7,558 nucleotides of DNA from RQOF01 sp964461135. Lineage in GTDB: Bacteria > Calditrichota > Calditrichia > RBG-13-44-9. Positions 1 through 6,108 of the stretch are shown here, one piece after another. The stretch's first letter is position 1; the number at the start of each line of letters is the position of its first letter. The notes beneath the pieces are model-generated. The model saw only the letters and a list, made by a program, of their open reading frames with translations. It made no database searches and was not told where the DNA came from. The stretch lies in NCBI GenBank assembly GCA_964461135.1, contig CAYWTB010000138.1, positions 1 through 7,558 on the forward strand. Direction: 5' to 3'. A program made the translations under genes and the position numbers.

Positions 1-47
1 ATTAATTTCTGAATATGTATCTTTAGTTAGACTTTTTCGACAGGCTC

Positions 48-54
48 GTTAGGC
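48..54 (+). other. Putative attC R' heptamer, left cassette boundary
   Basis: GTTAGGC fits the integron core-site consensus GTTRRRY. It lies 43 bp before the propeller start codon, and its reverse complement GCCTAAC differs at one base from the R'' box at 1308-1314. The heptamer alone is a weak signal, expected about once per 1,000 positions by chance. The support comes from that match and from the orientation. Confidence 0.5.
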
Positions 55-96
55 GACTTTTATCACCTGACAAATATGACGTGAGTGAGGTAAAAA

Positions 97-1164
97 ATGA
101 AAAAAAAACTTAATAGAAGAAAATTTTTAGGATTATCTTTAACTGCTTTAACATTAGCCGGTTGGGGAAAAAATGAAAGATTAGAAGAAAGAGTCTTTTT
201 AGCTAGATTAAGAAATAGATTTACTCCTTATATACTATCTTTGAGTATATTAGCAGGAACTTGTGTTAGTTGTAGTAAAGATCGTGTTAGTTCTGATGAT
301 AATTTGGAAAGCAGAACCAAGATAGCTTTTGCCTCATATAGAGATGGAAATCATGAAATCTATGTTATGAATCCAGATGGAAGTGAACAAAAAAATTTAA
401 CAAATAATCCTGCCGCTGATGAATATCCTTCTTGGTCCCCCAATGGAAAGAAAATAGCATTCGGGTCAAATAGAGATGGAAATGCTGAAGTCTATATTAT
501 GAATGCAGACGGAAGTAATCAAACAAGGTTAACAGATAATCCTGCTTATGATGCTTTTCCTTCTTGGTCTCCAGATGGGAAGAAGATAGTTTTCGCATCA
601 GAGAGAGATGGAGATGGAAACATGAATGTATATATTATGAATACGGACGGAAGCAATCAAACAAGACTCACAAATAATCCTGCTCATGATGTAAAGCCAA
701 TTTGGTCTCCAGATGGAAAGAAGATAGCTTTCCAAACAACAAGAAATGGAAAGGAAGACGTCTATGTTATGAATTCAGATGGAAGTAATCAAACGAGGTT
801 AACTGATAGTCCCGCTTGGGATGGGTGTCTTTCTTGGTCTTCAGATGGAAGAAAAATAGCTTTCGCGTCAAGTAGAGATGGAAATTATGAAATCTATGTT
901 ATGAATGCTGATGGAAGTGAGCAGACAAATTTAACAAACAACCCTTCTGTTGAACAGGCACCATCTTGGTCTCCAGACGGAAAGAAAATAGCTTTTTATA
1001 GTCTACGCAAAGATGTGCCTGACGAAAAGGAGTATGGAGCGGACGGACGTGCGTGGTATGAATATAATGCTGAAATCTACATTATGAATATGGATGGAAG
1101 TGAACTGACAAATTTAACAAACAATCCTTCTTACGATGGATATCCTTCTTGGTCTCCATTTTAA
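97..1164 (+). CDS. Exported TolB/PD40-type six-repeat beta-propeller protein
   Basis: This 355-residue protein has six tandem PD40/TolB-like repeats starting at about residues 75, 119, 163, 209, 253 and 297. Each carries the pattern KIAF-x-S-x-RDG-x-EIY-x-MN-x-DGS-x-LT-x-NP and closes with WSPDG. Spacing is 44 residues, with a 46-residue third unit and an enlarged last unit containing an acidic, Tyr-rich insert (about 305-324). Six units fit a closed propeller like that of TolB, but the TolB N-terminal domain is absent, so the role is probably protein or ligand binding in the envelope; no catalytic residues are evident. The N-terminus is odd: residues 6-22 form a twin-arginine-type signal (NRRKFLG, then a hydrophobic run ending LAG) where a lipobox Cys would be expected at 23, but codon 163-165 is TGG (Trp). 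A second hydrophobic stretch (about 43-56) ending in Cys-rich sequence follows. The ATG at 97 has GAGG with good spacing. No downstream ATG precedes the repeats. It is the sole gene of the cassette. Confidence 0.85.
   Translation: MKKKLNRRKFLGLSLTALTLAGWGKNERLEERVFLARLRNRFTPYILSLSILAGTCVSCSKDRVSSDDNLESRTKIAFASYRDGNHEIYVMNPDGSEQKNLTNNPAADEYPSWSPNGKKIAFGSNRDGNAEVYIMNADGSNQTRLTDNPAYDAFPSWSPDGKKIVFASERDGDGNMNVYIMNTDGSNQTRLTNNPAHDVKPIWSPDGKKIAFQTTRNGKEDVYVMNSDGSNQTRLTDSPAWDGCLSWSSDGRKIAFASSRDGNYEIYVMNADGSEQTNLTNNPSVEQAPSWSPDGKKIAFYSLRKDVPDEKEYGADGRAWYEYNAEIYIMNMDGSELTNLTNNPSYDGYPSWSPF
319..1161 (+). repeat. Six tandem ~132-bp coding repeats (PD40 units)
   Basis: DNA-level tandem repeats coincide with the six propeller units, beginning near 319, 451, 583, 721, 853 and 985. 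Units are 132 bp except the third (138) and the last (177). Short stretches such as TGGTCTCCAGATGGAAAGAA recur almost unchanged, so the copies could exchange or be gained and lost by recombination; the present number gives a six-bladed protein. Confidence 0.85.
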
Positions 1165-1307
1165 AAATTGAGAAATAAACGGTAGTACATTTCCTGACAT
1201 AAGCAGTATTTTTACTATTGGTCATAAGCTTGAGCCAAAACGGGAAAAATCGATAAAAGTTAAAATACTACGAACACAATGGGTCGGAAATCATCAAACT
1301 GAAAAAC

Positions 1308-1437
1308 GCCTATCAATTCACTTCACCGGAAAACAAATATGGGCGGGTCTCATCAAAGTTAATTAATCCGTGAATGAGCGATGCATTCTCAAAGTTATTG
1401 GCCGCAGTGTTTGTTTCCGGTGAGTTCCGTGTTAGGT
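1308..1437 (+). other. attC-like recombination site (130 bp)
   Basis: Imperfect inverted repeat with attC layout. R'' is GCCTATC (1308-1314) and R' is GTTAGGT (1431-1437). A mostly unpaired 5-nt spacer follows on each side. L'' (1320-1332) pairs with L' (1414-1425): ACT/AGT, then one extra T at 1323 in the L'' arm, then CACCGG/CCGGTG and AAA/TTT. The stem continues past an unpaired A1333 with CAAA/TTTG (1334-1337 with 1410-1413), then weaker pairing to about 1346/1402, and the middle is a large variable loop. The unpaired extra base in L'' relative to L' is the feature that lets IntI recognise a folded attC strand. Length suits the long attC class (Vibrio-type repeats are of similar size). 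R'' deviates from RYYYAAC by one base, a T for the first of the two A's before the final C. Gene starts lie just downstream, as expected. Confidence 0.72.
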
Positions 1438-1790
1438 AATAATAAATGAGACTAATTTTATTAATAATTATTTTATTTTTAAATACTATTTTTGCACAAA
1501 ATAATAAATCTTCGAATGAAAAATTATTTGAAGAAATGATTGAATACAGTAAGTATGAATATACCTCTGATTCAATAGTTATGAGAGCAGAAGAAATAGT
1601 TGATTCATTAAATAAAAGCAAAGGTTCAGATAACCCTGATCATTATACAAAAGTGATAAATGGTGAAAGATATATTATTGCCTCACGAACATATTTATTT
1701 GGGAAAATTTGTGAGAAGAATAATGGTTCTAGAGGTATAAGTTCCTCTGGTTTAACATGTGCTCCCCAGGTGAAATTACCAGGGGATGCC
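1432..1790 (+). mobile_element. Second cassette, 3'-truncated at the chromosome junction
   Basis: Sequence beginning TTAGGT right after the attC cleavage point carries a gene starting 9 bp beyond the heptamer, as in typical tight cassettes. Composition stays AT-rich to about 1760 and then changes abruptly to that of the M14 gene. A possible R'' heptamer GTTTAAC (RYYYAAC) lies at 1750-1756, followed by a hairpin (1763-1786). No matching GTTRRRY closes the site before 1850, so the attC appears incomplete or absent. The right end given is approximate. Confidence 0.42.
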
Positions 1791-1820
1791 CTGATCTGTT
1801 CCGCAGCCGGGACCCAGTAA
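1446..1820 (+). CDS. Small exported protein of unknown function, 3' end probably broken
   Basis: I do not recognise this 124-residue product. It starts with a clear signal peptide: MR, a Leu/Ile/Phe-rich core, then TIFA with likely cleavage after Ala17 before QNN. A hydrophilic, charged, probably helical region follows (about 18-100, rich in K, E, S and Y). The ATG follows in-frame TAA codons directly after the attC R' box. There is no clear Shine-Dalgarno, common for cassette genes read from an upstream promoter. Up to about residue 102 codon use is AT-rich. The last twenty or so residues (from GLTCAPQ) lie in DNA of different composition, and the final 45 bases (1776-1820) are the antisense of the M14 gene's 3' end. 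The natural C-terminus is therefore probably lost and the present tail is fortuitous. The first 100 residues look like genuine coding sequence. Confidence 0.55.
   Translation: MRLILLIIILFLNTIFAQNNKSSNEKLFEEMIEYSKYEYTSDSIVMRAEEIVDSLNKSKGSDNPDHYTKVINGERYIIASRTYLFGKICEKNNGSRGISSSGLTCAPQVKLPGDALICSAAGTQ
1763..1786. repeat. Hairpin at the AT-rich/chromosome junction
   Basis: TCCCC-A-GGT (1763-1771), a 6-nt loop GAAATT, then ACC-A-GGGGA (1778-1786) form an eight-pair stem with one A.A mismatch. It spans the stop codon of the M14 gene (1776-1778, - strand) and sits seven bases after a possible attC R'' (GTTTAAC, 1750-1756). It could be part of a degenerate attC or a weak convergent transcription stop. 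There is no following T-run, so a classical intrinsic terminator is not supported. Confidence 0.4.
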
Positions 1821-4589
1821 CAGGCTGTTGATCAGAAAACGGCTGCTTCCCTCGAAATATGCTCTGAAAAAGGGATCACCCGCAAAAAGGATGATCTGTC
1901 CTTTACCCACCCGTTCCACCGTCAGGTAAGCAGTATTGGCCCAGCGGGAGCGGGCCACCGGCCATAGTAAACCGGACAGCCGAAGGTCAGATGCCCCGCT
2001 GAAGACCACCGGAATTTGGACCGGATCCGTTGCCAGGTAGGCAAAGGATGTATAAAGAATAACCGGAACTTCGGAATTTAACCCATAATTGATCCAGTGT
2101 TTATGATCCACCCGCGTACGCAGTATCGACCCCCTGGGCTGAAACAGTCGAGTCTGTTCATCCTTTTTTTTCAGCCATTCAAGTTGTTCCTGAGCCAGAG
2201 GGTTAATCCGGATAGTGTCCGCCGGAGATCCTCCTCCCTGCCAGATACGGATACTGTCAATTTTTGCCACCTTCACTCTATCTTCCTGCCTTGTCCATTT
2301 GTCATAGAATTCCCGTTGCTTAAGAACTTGTCTTAAGATTTTCGTATGGCAAAGGTCGGTTGAGCTGTCGGCCAGGAATGCAGCCGCTTCTTCAATTCCG
2401 ATAAGTGTTCCTCCCTCCTGCACCCAGTTTTTTAATTTTGCAATTCCTTCCTTGCCTAAAATATTTTCATATGATTTAACCGACCAGCCGGAAGGTAATA
2501 CCAGTACATTGTATTTTCTCAGATCGTAACGGTTAATGCCCCCGGAATTCAGTATGGAATAATCGATTTTCATATTCTGGTCCAGTAAAAACCACAGAGC
2601 CGAAAAATTAGTCAGGTTGATTTGCGGGCCACCCACCAGGGCAATACGGGGCGGTCTTAGCAGAGTAAATTCATTCCCGCCAAGGTCGGGACCGCTTCCA
2701 GCCAGTGCAGATTGGACTTCTACAAAGTGCGTCCCGGTGTTTCGGGCCACCGAATTCACGATATCAGCAAGATCTGACCCGTTCTCATTTTTTCTCAGCA
2801 GGATAGATCCACGGCTGAAAGTTTCGCTTTTAATACTGAATGGTTGCTGCGCCACCCGGATGACTGCACCGGCCCGGAATAGACCAACCAGGGCCCTGAC
2901 GGAGGCATCATCCTGATAGTCACACAGGTATCCGAAACCCGGTCCATCGGTGGATACCTTACCATTATTTCCCGGGACAACCTTTACTTTCCCGGTTTTG
3001 ATTGGCGGGATACTTTCTGACCAGTAGACTTCCAGATCATAGGCCATTGGCAGAGACCAGGCACTCACCTCATACATCCTGGTTTCCTTATCCCTCAGCA
3101 GTGATGAGCGTTCGTCCTCCAGGAAGAGGTCGGACATGCGGGGATCAAACTCAAGAATCGCGCGGATGAGGGGGCTGAGTGGCTGATTCAGCCGGACAAT
3201 GTAAGTCCCCCGGGGAAGAGTTTTTCTTACCACAGCGGAATTCAAATAGCCATGAAGAGCGTTGAGAGTAAATTCCGACTCTGATTTTTCAACTTCTATA
3301 TGCTGGAAGAGCAGTTTCCGGATAAATTGATTTAAGCGGGTCAGGTTATTGCCGGGAACAATGAAATAAGCCGCCGGCCTGTTTTTTTCCGGTGATACCG
3401 CCTCTTTGCGCAGGGAATAAAAATCTGTCAAAAGCCGGGAACGGTTTTGGGCTGCAGTTGTCAGATTGGCCAGTGAACTGACGAATTGATGATGTACGGC
3501 TTCCCGGTAAGTCAGGATGGTGCCCTCCCGGCGTTTGACCGAGGATCCATCGGTACCGGCCTGTTCATAAAGGATCCCGACCGAACTGAGCAGAAGCGGC
3601 CAGCCGCTGCCATAACCCGGATACCATTCATCCAGCCACTCCCGTGTATAATAACTCCATCCGTATTTATCCAGCGCTTTTGCCTGGTCTCTGGAAAACA
3701 GGTGCAGCCAGTCCATTATTTTACTATTAATGTGGGGATTGATAGGTTCACGTCCGGGAGAAAAGAGGTAAGTATCGAGGGCACCCATCTCATGGGCATC
3801 AACTATCAGCTGGGGGGTCCATTCCAGAATAGCCTTAACTCGTGCCTTCGTCTCCGGATTAACCAGAAGAAACCAGTCACGGTTAAGATCGAACAGGTAA
3901 TGATTTCCGCGACCCCAGGGCCAAACCCCGGTATGCTGGATGCTTTGCACGTCGGTGTGTAAAACGGCCCCGTGCCATTCCTGCATTTGGGCCAGGAAGC
4001 GTTCCCGTCCGTCTGGATTCTCCATGGGATGAATACAGACCACCAGCTCTTTACGGAAAGCCTTAGTCAGGCTGTCTTCTCCGGCGGCCAGCTGATATGC
4101 CAGCTGGACGGCAGCGTCCGGCCCGGAAAGTTCGTCCCCGTGTATTCCGTACATCATCCAGGCGATGGCTGGCGTTTCCTTAATCAGCCGGCCGGATTCA
4201 GAAGCGCTCGAAATAAGCCGGGGATCGCCCAGTTTGGTGATGGCGGATTTAATTTGATCCAGGTTCTGCATATTGGTCTCATCGCTGATGATTAGATAAT
4301 GCAGCGTTCTTCCCTCAAAAGTTTCTCCCATTTCCACCAGTCTGACCCGCTGAGTGCTGTTGGCCAGATTCCCCCAATAGGTTACCGCTTCCGTATATCG
4401 TACAGGTCTGTCTCCCACCGGGAAACCCAGTATTTTGTCCGGAGCAGGAATAGCCGGATTAAATATTCCTCCCGGGAAAAACTGAAAAGATGTCTGCTGA
4501 GCGGCTGACGTTTGGTTAAAAGCCATAAAAGGAAGAATCAGCAGGAATGATATTTTTATAAAAACGGACAAGGTGTCATCCTTTTTCAT
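1776..4589 (-). CDS. Secreted M14-family zinc carboxypeptidase-like protein with C-terminal GATase-like domain
   Basis: The 937-residue protein starts with a signal peptide (KK, then a hydrophobic core to about residue 22, likely cleavage near SAA-QQ at 30). The M14 peptidase domain (about 60-380) has all expected residues: zinc ligands H150 and E153 in GIHGDE and H266 in VDAHE, substrate anchors N236-R237 in DLNRDW, NPDGR at 191-195, and the catalytic Glu E342 in YEQAG. It should therefore be an active metallopeptidase outside the cytoplasm; the substrate (protein C-termini or peptidoglycan peptides) is not readable. After a middle region, about 647-735 resembles a class I glutamine-amidotransferase-like fold (RIALVGG, LRKYNVLVLPSGW, WVQEGGTLIGIEEAAAFL), common as a non-catalytic tail in large M14 homologues. 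The end (GQIILFAGDPFFR...FLINSLLLGP) is the usual one. The start is fixed by AGGAGG (4598-4603) eight bases upstream. The stop lies in the junction hairpin, so the last few residues may not be ancestral. Confidence 0.9.
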   Translation of the reverse strand: MKKDDTLSVFIKISFLLILPFMAFNQTSAAQQTSFQFFPGGIFNPAIPAPDKILGFPVGDRPVRYTEAVTYWGNLANSTQRVRLVEMGETFEGRTLHYLIISDETNMQNLDQIKSAITKLGDPRLISSASESGRLIKETPAIAWMMYGIHGDELSGPDAAVQLAYQLAAGEDSLTKAFRKELVVCIHPMENPDGRERFLAQMQEWHGAVLHTDVQSIQHTGVWPWGRGNHYLFDLNRDWFLLVNPETKARVKAILEWTPQLIVDAHEMGALDTYLFSPGREPINPHINSKIMDWLHLFSRDQAKALDKYGWSYYTREWLDEWYPGYGSGWPLLLSSVGILYEQAGTDGSSVKRREGTILTYREAVHHQFVSSLANLTTAAQNRSRLLTDFYSLRKEAVSPEKNRPAAYFIVPGNNLTRLNQFIRKLLFQHIEVEKSESEFTLNALHGYLNSAVVRKTLPRGTYIVRLNQPLSPLIRAILEFDPRMSDLFLEDERSSLLRDKETRMYEVSAWSLPMAYDLEVYWSESIPPIKTGKVKVVPGNNGKVSTDGPGFGYLCDYQDDASVRALVGLFRAGAVIRVAQQPFSIKSETFSRGSILLRKNENGSDLADIVNSVARNTGTHFVEVQSALAGSGPDLGGNEFTLLRPPRIALVGGPQINLTNFSALWFLLDQNMKIDYSILNSGGINRYDLRKYNVLVLPSGWSVKSYENILGKEGIAKLKNWVQEGGTLIGIEEAAAFLADSSTDLCHTKILRQVLKQREFYDKWTRQEDRVKVAKIDSIRIWQGGGSPADTIRINPLAQEQLEWLKKKDEQTRLFQPRGSILRTRVDHKHWINYGLNSEVPVILYTSFAYLATDPVQIPVVFSGASDLRLSGLLWPVARSRWANTAYLTVERVGKGQIILFAGDPFFRAYFEGSSRFLINSLLLGPGCGTDQGIPW

Positions 4590-4597
4590 GAAAGAGG

Positions 4598-4603
4598 CCT
4601 CCT
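4598..4603 (-). promoter_or_regulatory. Strong ribosome binding site of the M14 gene
   Basis: The - strand reads AGGAGG eight bases before the ATG (4589-4587). It confirms this start and shows that the host uses canonical Shine-Dalgarno signals, which argues against a typical Bacteroidetes translation-initiation style. Confidence 0.8.
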
Positions 4604-4615
4604 GTGTGTTTCATG

Positions 4616-4644
4616 AGTATACATTCTGTTTGAATAGCATTCAA
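4616..4644 (-). promoter_or_regulatory. Sigma70-like promoter of the M14 gene
   Basis: On the - strand, -35 TTGAAT (4644-4639), a 17-base spacer and -10 TATACT (4621-4616) lie in the 115-bp gap between the deacetylase stop and the M14 start. Spacing is optimal, with four of six matches at -35 and five of six at -10. Transcription would start about 20 bases before the ribosome binding site. The M14 gene therefore probably has its own transcript even though the upstream gene points the same way. Confidence 0.6.
4630..4644. promoter_or_regulatory. Palindrome over the -35 box, possible operator
   Basis: TTGAAT-AGC-ATTCAA is a perfect 6-bp inverted repeat with a 3-bp centre, and one half-site is the -35 element itself. 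Outer bases extend it imperfectly: CATTC (4622-4626) pairs with GAATG (4645-4649), with a 3-base bulge on one side. A dimeric regulator bound here would block RNA polymerase. The regulator is unknown and the site is inferred only from symmetry and position. Confidence 0.42.
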
Positions 4645-4704
4645 GAATGAAAATTTTTTATGGAAATCAGGTAAATGGACTATTTGCGGAGATAATTTTT
4701 ACGA

Positions 4705-6018
4705 TCAGGAGTTGAGCAGCTGGGTGACGTTAACCGGAACATATCCCCGTTCACGTATGGAATTAATAAGCCTGGGGAGAATTTCGAAGATGTGATTACC
4801 GTTTCGTTGCGATCCCAGGTGCATTAACATAATCACACCATTCAGGCCATAAGGATTTTTGTTTTCTTCGGTCATGATGGAATCATAAACTTCAAGTGGT
4901 TTATGAAAAAGTGCGGATGATTCATCGGTTACCCAGTCATGGGTGTCAAAGCTGCCTGTCCAGTAGATGTGCAGATAACCGGCTTCAGCTGCCCAGGTCA
5001 GAATTTCTGCATTATATTCGCCAAAAGGCGCCCGCCAGTATGGTTTAAGATGAGAACCGGTTATAGCAAAAAACACGCTGTCGGTTTTTTGCAACTGGGT
5101 GTGAAGATATTCCCGGGTGATTCCGGGCAGAATCAAATGTTGTGAATTTTGAGAATAAGTGGTCAGTCTGGGATGGCTGTATGTATGGTTCCCGATTTCA
5201 TGGCCTGCGGATACCATCTCCTTTACCAGCTCCGGATATTTTTCCATGAATTTCCCGGTGAGAAACAGAGTACATTGAAGATTACAATTTTTCAGTATTG
5301 TCAAAATTTCGCTGGTGTAGGAATCATCAGAGCCTGCGTCGAATGTGATGGCGATATTTTTAGCGTCTGTCCGGCCTCTTTCAATTGAACGGCGAAACAA
5401 TTCAACCCGGGCATTCCGGTATTCAACATACAGCTGATCTTTATAAGCAACCTGCTGTTTCTGATCCAGGGCCAGAATGCGGATTTCATTACGGCCATAT
5501 TGAAGGGGAGTGGGAATGGATGTCGGTCCGTCTTTCGCAATCACATGTGTGGCAACCGGCTGACCGTTTCGCCAAACGGTTACCACCCAGTCTTTCCTGC
5601 ATGTTAATTCAAGCAGGTGTGAGTGATCTGCGACCACCCTTTCCTTTTGCAGAGTAGTTTCCATAAAGCTGAAATTATCGCTGACCAGCAGGTCTTTTAA
5701 ATGATCAAAATATTCGCTATCCTGCCGGACCTGTTGTTTTTCCTGAACAGCGATGGAATTAAAGCGATGCTGGATTTGAAAAAATGCCCAGAAAAATACC
5801 AGAAAAATTATAATCTGGGACCCCAGCAGGAGCGGGAAACCATATGGCTTCGTCTTTCTTAAAAAATGATTAAATTTGTATTTCAGAAAACAGCTGTATC
5901 CGCAGAAATAGTGATGTTCCAGTTTTCTGCGGCAGGCGGTACATATGGCAGCGCGGCAGTGATAACACTTATATGAAGCCGTGGTGGCGGGATGATTTTT
6001 ACATAAATTGTGCGACAT
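4705..6018 (-). CDS. Membrane-anchored polysaccharide deacetylase (NodB domain) with N-terminal zinc-finger-like region
   Basis: This 437-residue protein has four parts. Residues 1-45 hold a Cys/His cluster resembling a B-box-type zinc finger (C6, H9, C18, C21, C26, C29, H35, H36, C39, C43). A transmembrane helix (about 59-82) follows positively charged residues, placing the finger in the cytoplasm and the rest outside. Residues about 133-201 look like an Ig-like beta domain (WRNGQPV, YGRNEIRILALD). The NodB deacetylase domain spans about 220-437. Its motifs are: TFDAGSDD (225-232, base D227), NHTYSH (H278 and H282 as metal ligands), RAPFG (329-333), DTHDW (358-362) and LMH (H400). Family enzymes remove N-acetyl or O-acetyl groups from peptidoglycan, chitin-like or exopolysaccharides with a divalent metal. 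The second Asp of the usual TFDDG is Ala here, a variant in which a nearby Asp may substitute. No Shine-Dalgarno is visible before the ATG, but no better start exists upstream of the Cys cluster. Confidence 0.88.
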   Translation of the reverse strand: MSHNLCKNHPATTASYKCYHCRAAICTACRRKLEHHYFCGYSCFLKYKFNHFLRKTKPYGFPLLLGSQIIIFLVFFWAFFQIQHRFNSIAVQEKQQVRQDSEYFDHLKDLLVSDNFSFMETTLQKERVVADHSHLLELTCRKDWVVTVWRNGQPVATHVIAKDGPTSIPTPLQYGRNEIRILALDQKQQVAYKDQLYVEYRNARVELFRRSIERGRTDAKNIAITFDAGSDDSYTSEILTILKNCNLQCTLFLTGKFMEKYPELVKEMVSAGHEIGNHTYSHPRLTTYSQNSQHLILPGITREYLHTQLQKTDSVFFAITGSHLKPYWRAPFGEYNAEILTWAAEAGYLHIYWTGSFDTHDWVTDESSALFHKPLEVYDSIMTEENKNPYGLNGVIMLMHLGSQRNGNHIFEILPRLINSIRERGYVPVNVTQLLNS

Positions 6019-6068
6019 TTGTTGTTATTCGATTCTATACACCTATATCAAGACAGCTTTGTTCTTTT

Positions 6069-6097
6069 ATTATCGTCTGCAACCGGGAGGAGTTAAA
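6069..6097 (-). promoter_or_regulatory. Weak candidate promoter for the deacetylase gene
   Basis: In the 90-bp gap after the HAD gene, the - strand holds GATAAT (6074-6069) as a -10 candidate with TTTAAC (6097-6092) 17 bases upstream. The -10 matches five of six consensus bases and the -35 only three. The gene may instead be read through from the lipid genes upstream, since no terminator is evident in the gap. Confidence 0.25.
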
Positions 6098-6108
6098 TGA
6101 ACTAATCA

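Larger units (their letters stand above)
49..1431 (+). mobile_element. Integron-type gene cassette (complete, one propeller gene plus attC)
   Basis: Seen: the segment is bounded by GTTRRRY heptamers, GTTAGGC (48-54) on the left and GTTAGGT (1431-1437) on the right, and it ends in a long attC-like inverted repeat (1308-1437). Integron integrases cut between G and TT, so the unit would run from TTAGGC to the G at 1431. The attC R'' box GCCTATC pairs at 6 of 7 positions with the left heptamer but has only five Watson-Crick pairs plus one G.T wobble with the right one. That is the pattern expected because a cassette's own R' half travels at its left end. The segment holds one gene close behind the left boundary, in the usual cassette orientation, and is AT-rich compared with the chromosomal genes after 1776. 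Limits: the left heptamer cannot be tested for L'/L'' pairing because the window starts too near, another GTTRRRY (GTTAGAC) lies at 26-32, and no integrase is visible. Confidence 0.68.

Noticed and set aside
1210..1222. AGTA-TTTT-TACT as a terminator after the propeller gene
   Set aside because: A 4-bp AT-rich stem with no following T-run is too weak for an intrinsic terminator.
1172..1370. Two overlapping open frames in the cassette spacer: 64 codons (1172-1363) and 38 codons (1257-1370), the latter with protein-like composition
   Set aside because: Neither has an ATG, GTG or TTG start or a ribosome binding site, they overlap in different frames, and both run into the attC arm. They may be remnants but cannot be called as genes.
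1313..1621. Minus-strand open frame of 102 codons covering the attC and the start of the second cassette gene
   Set aside because: It lies antisense to the attC arms and to a better-supported gene with a signal peptide, has low-complexity composition and no Shine-Dalgarno.
1..1760. Explanation as a prophage or insertion sequence
   Set aside because: No transposase, terminal inverted repeats, target duplication or phage genes are seen; the attC-like structure explains the boundaries better.
3486..4508. Several + strand open frames opposite the M14 gene
   Set aside because: The opposite strand encodes conserved M14 catalytic motifs throughout. These frames show no domain signals and are antisense shadows.
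4640..4704. Terminator for the deacetylase gene in the A/T-rich stretch near 4655-4665
   Set aside because: There is a T/A-run, but no stable GC stem lies directly before it in the - strand direction; the nearby palindrome fits the M14 promoter better.
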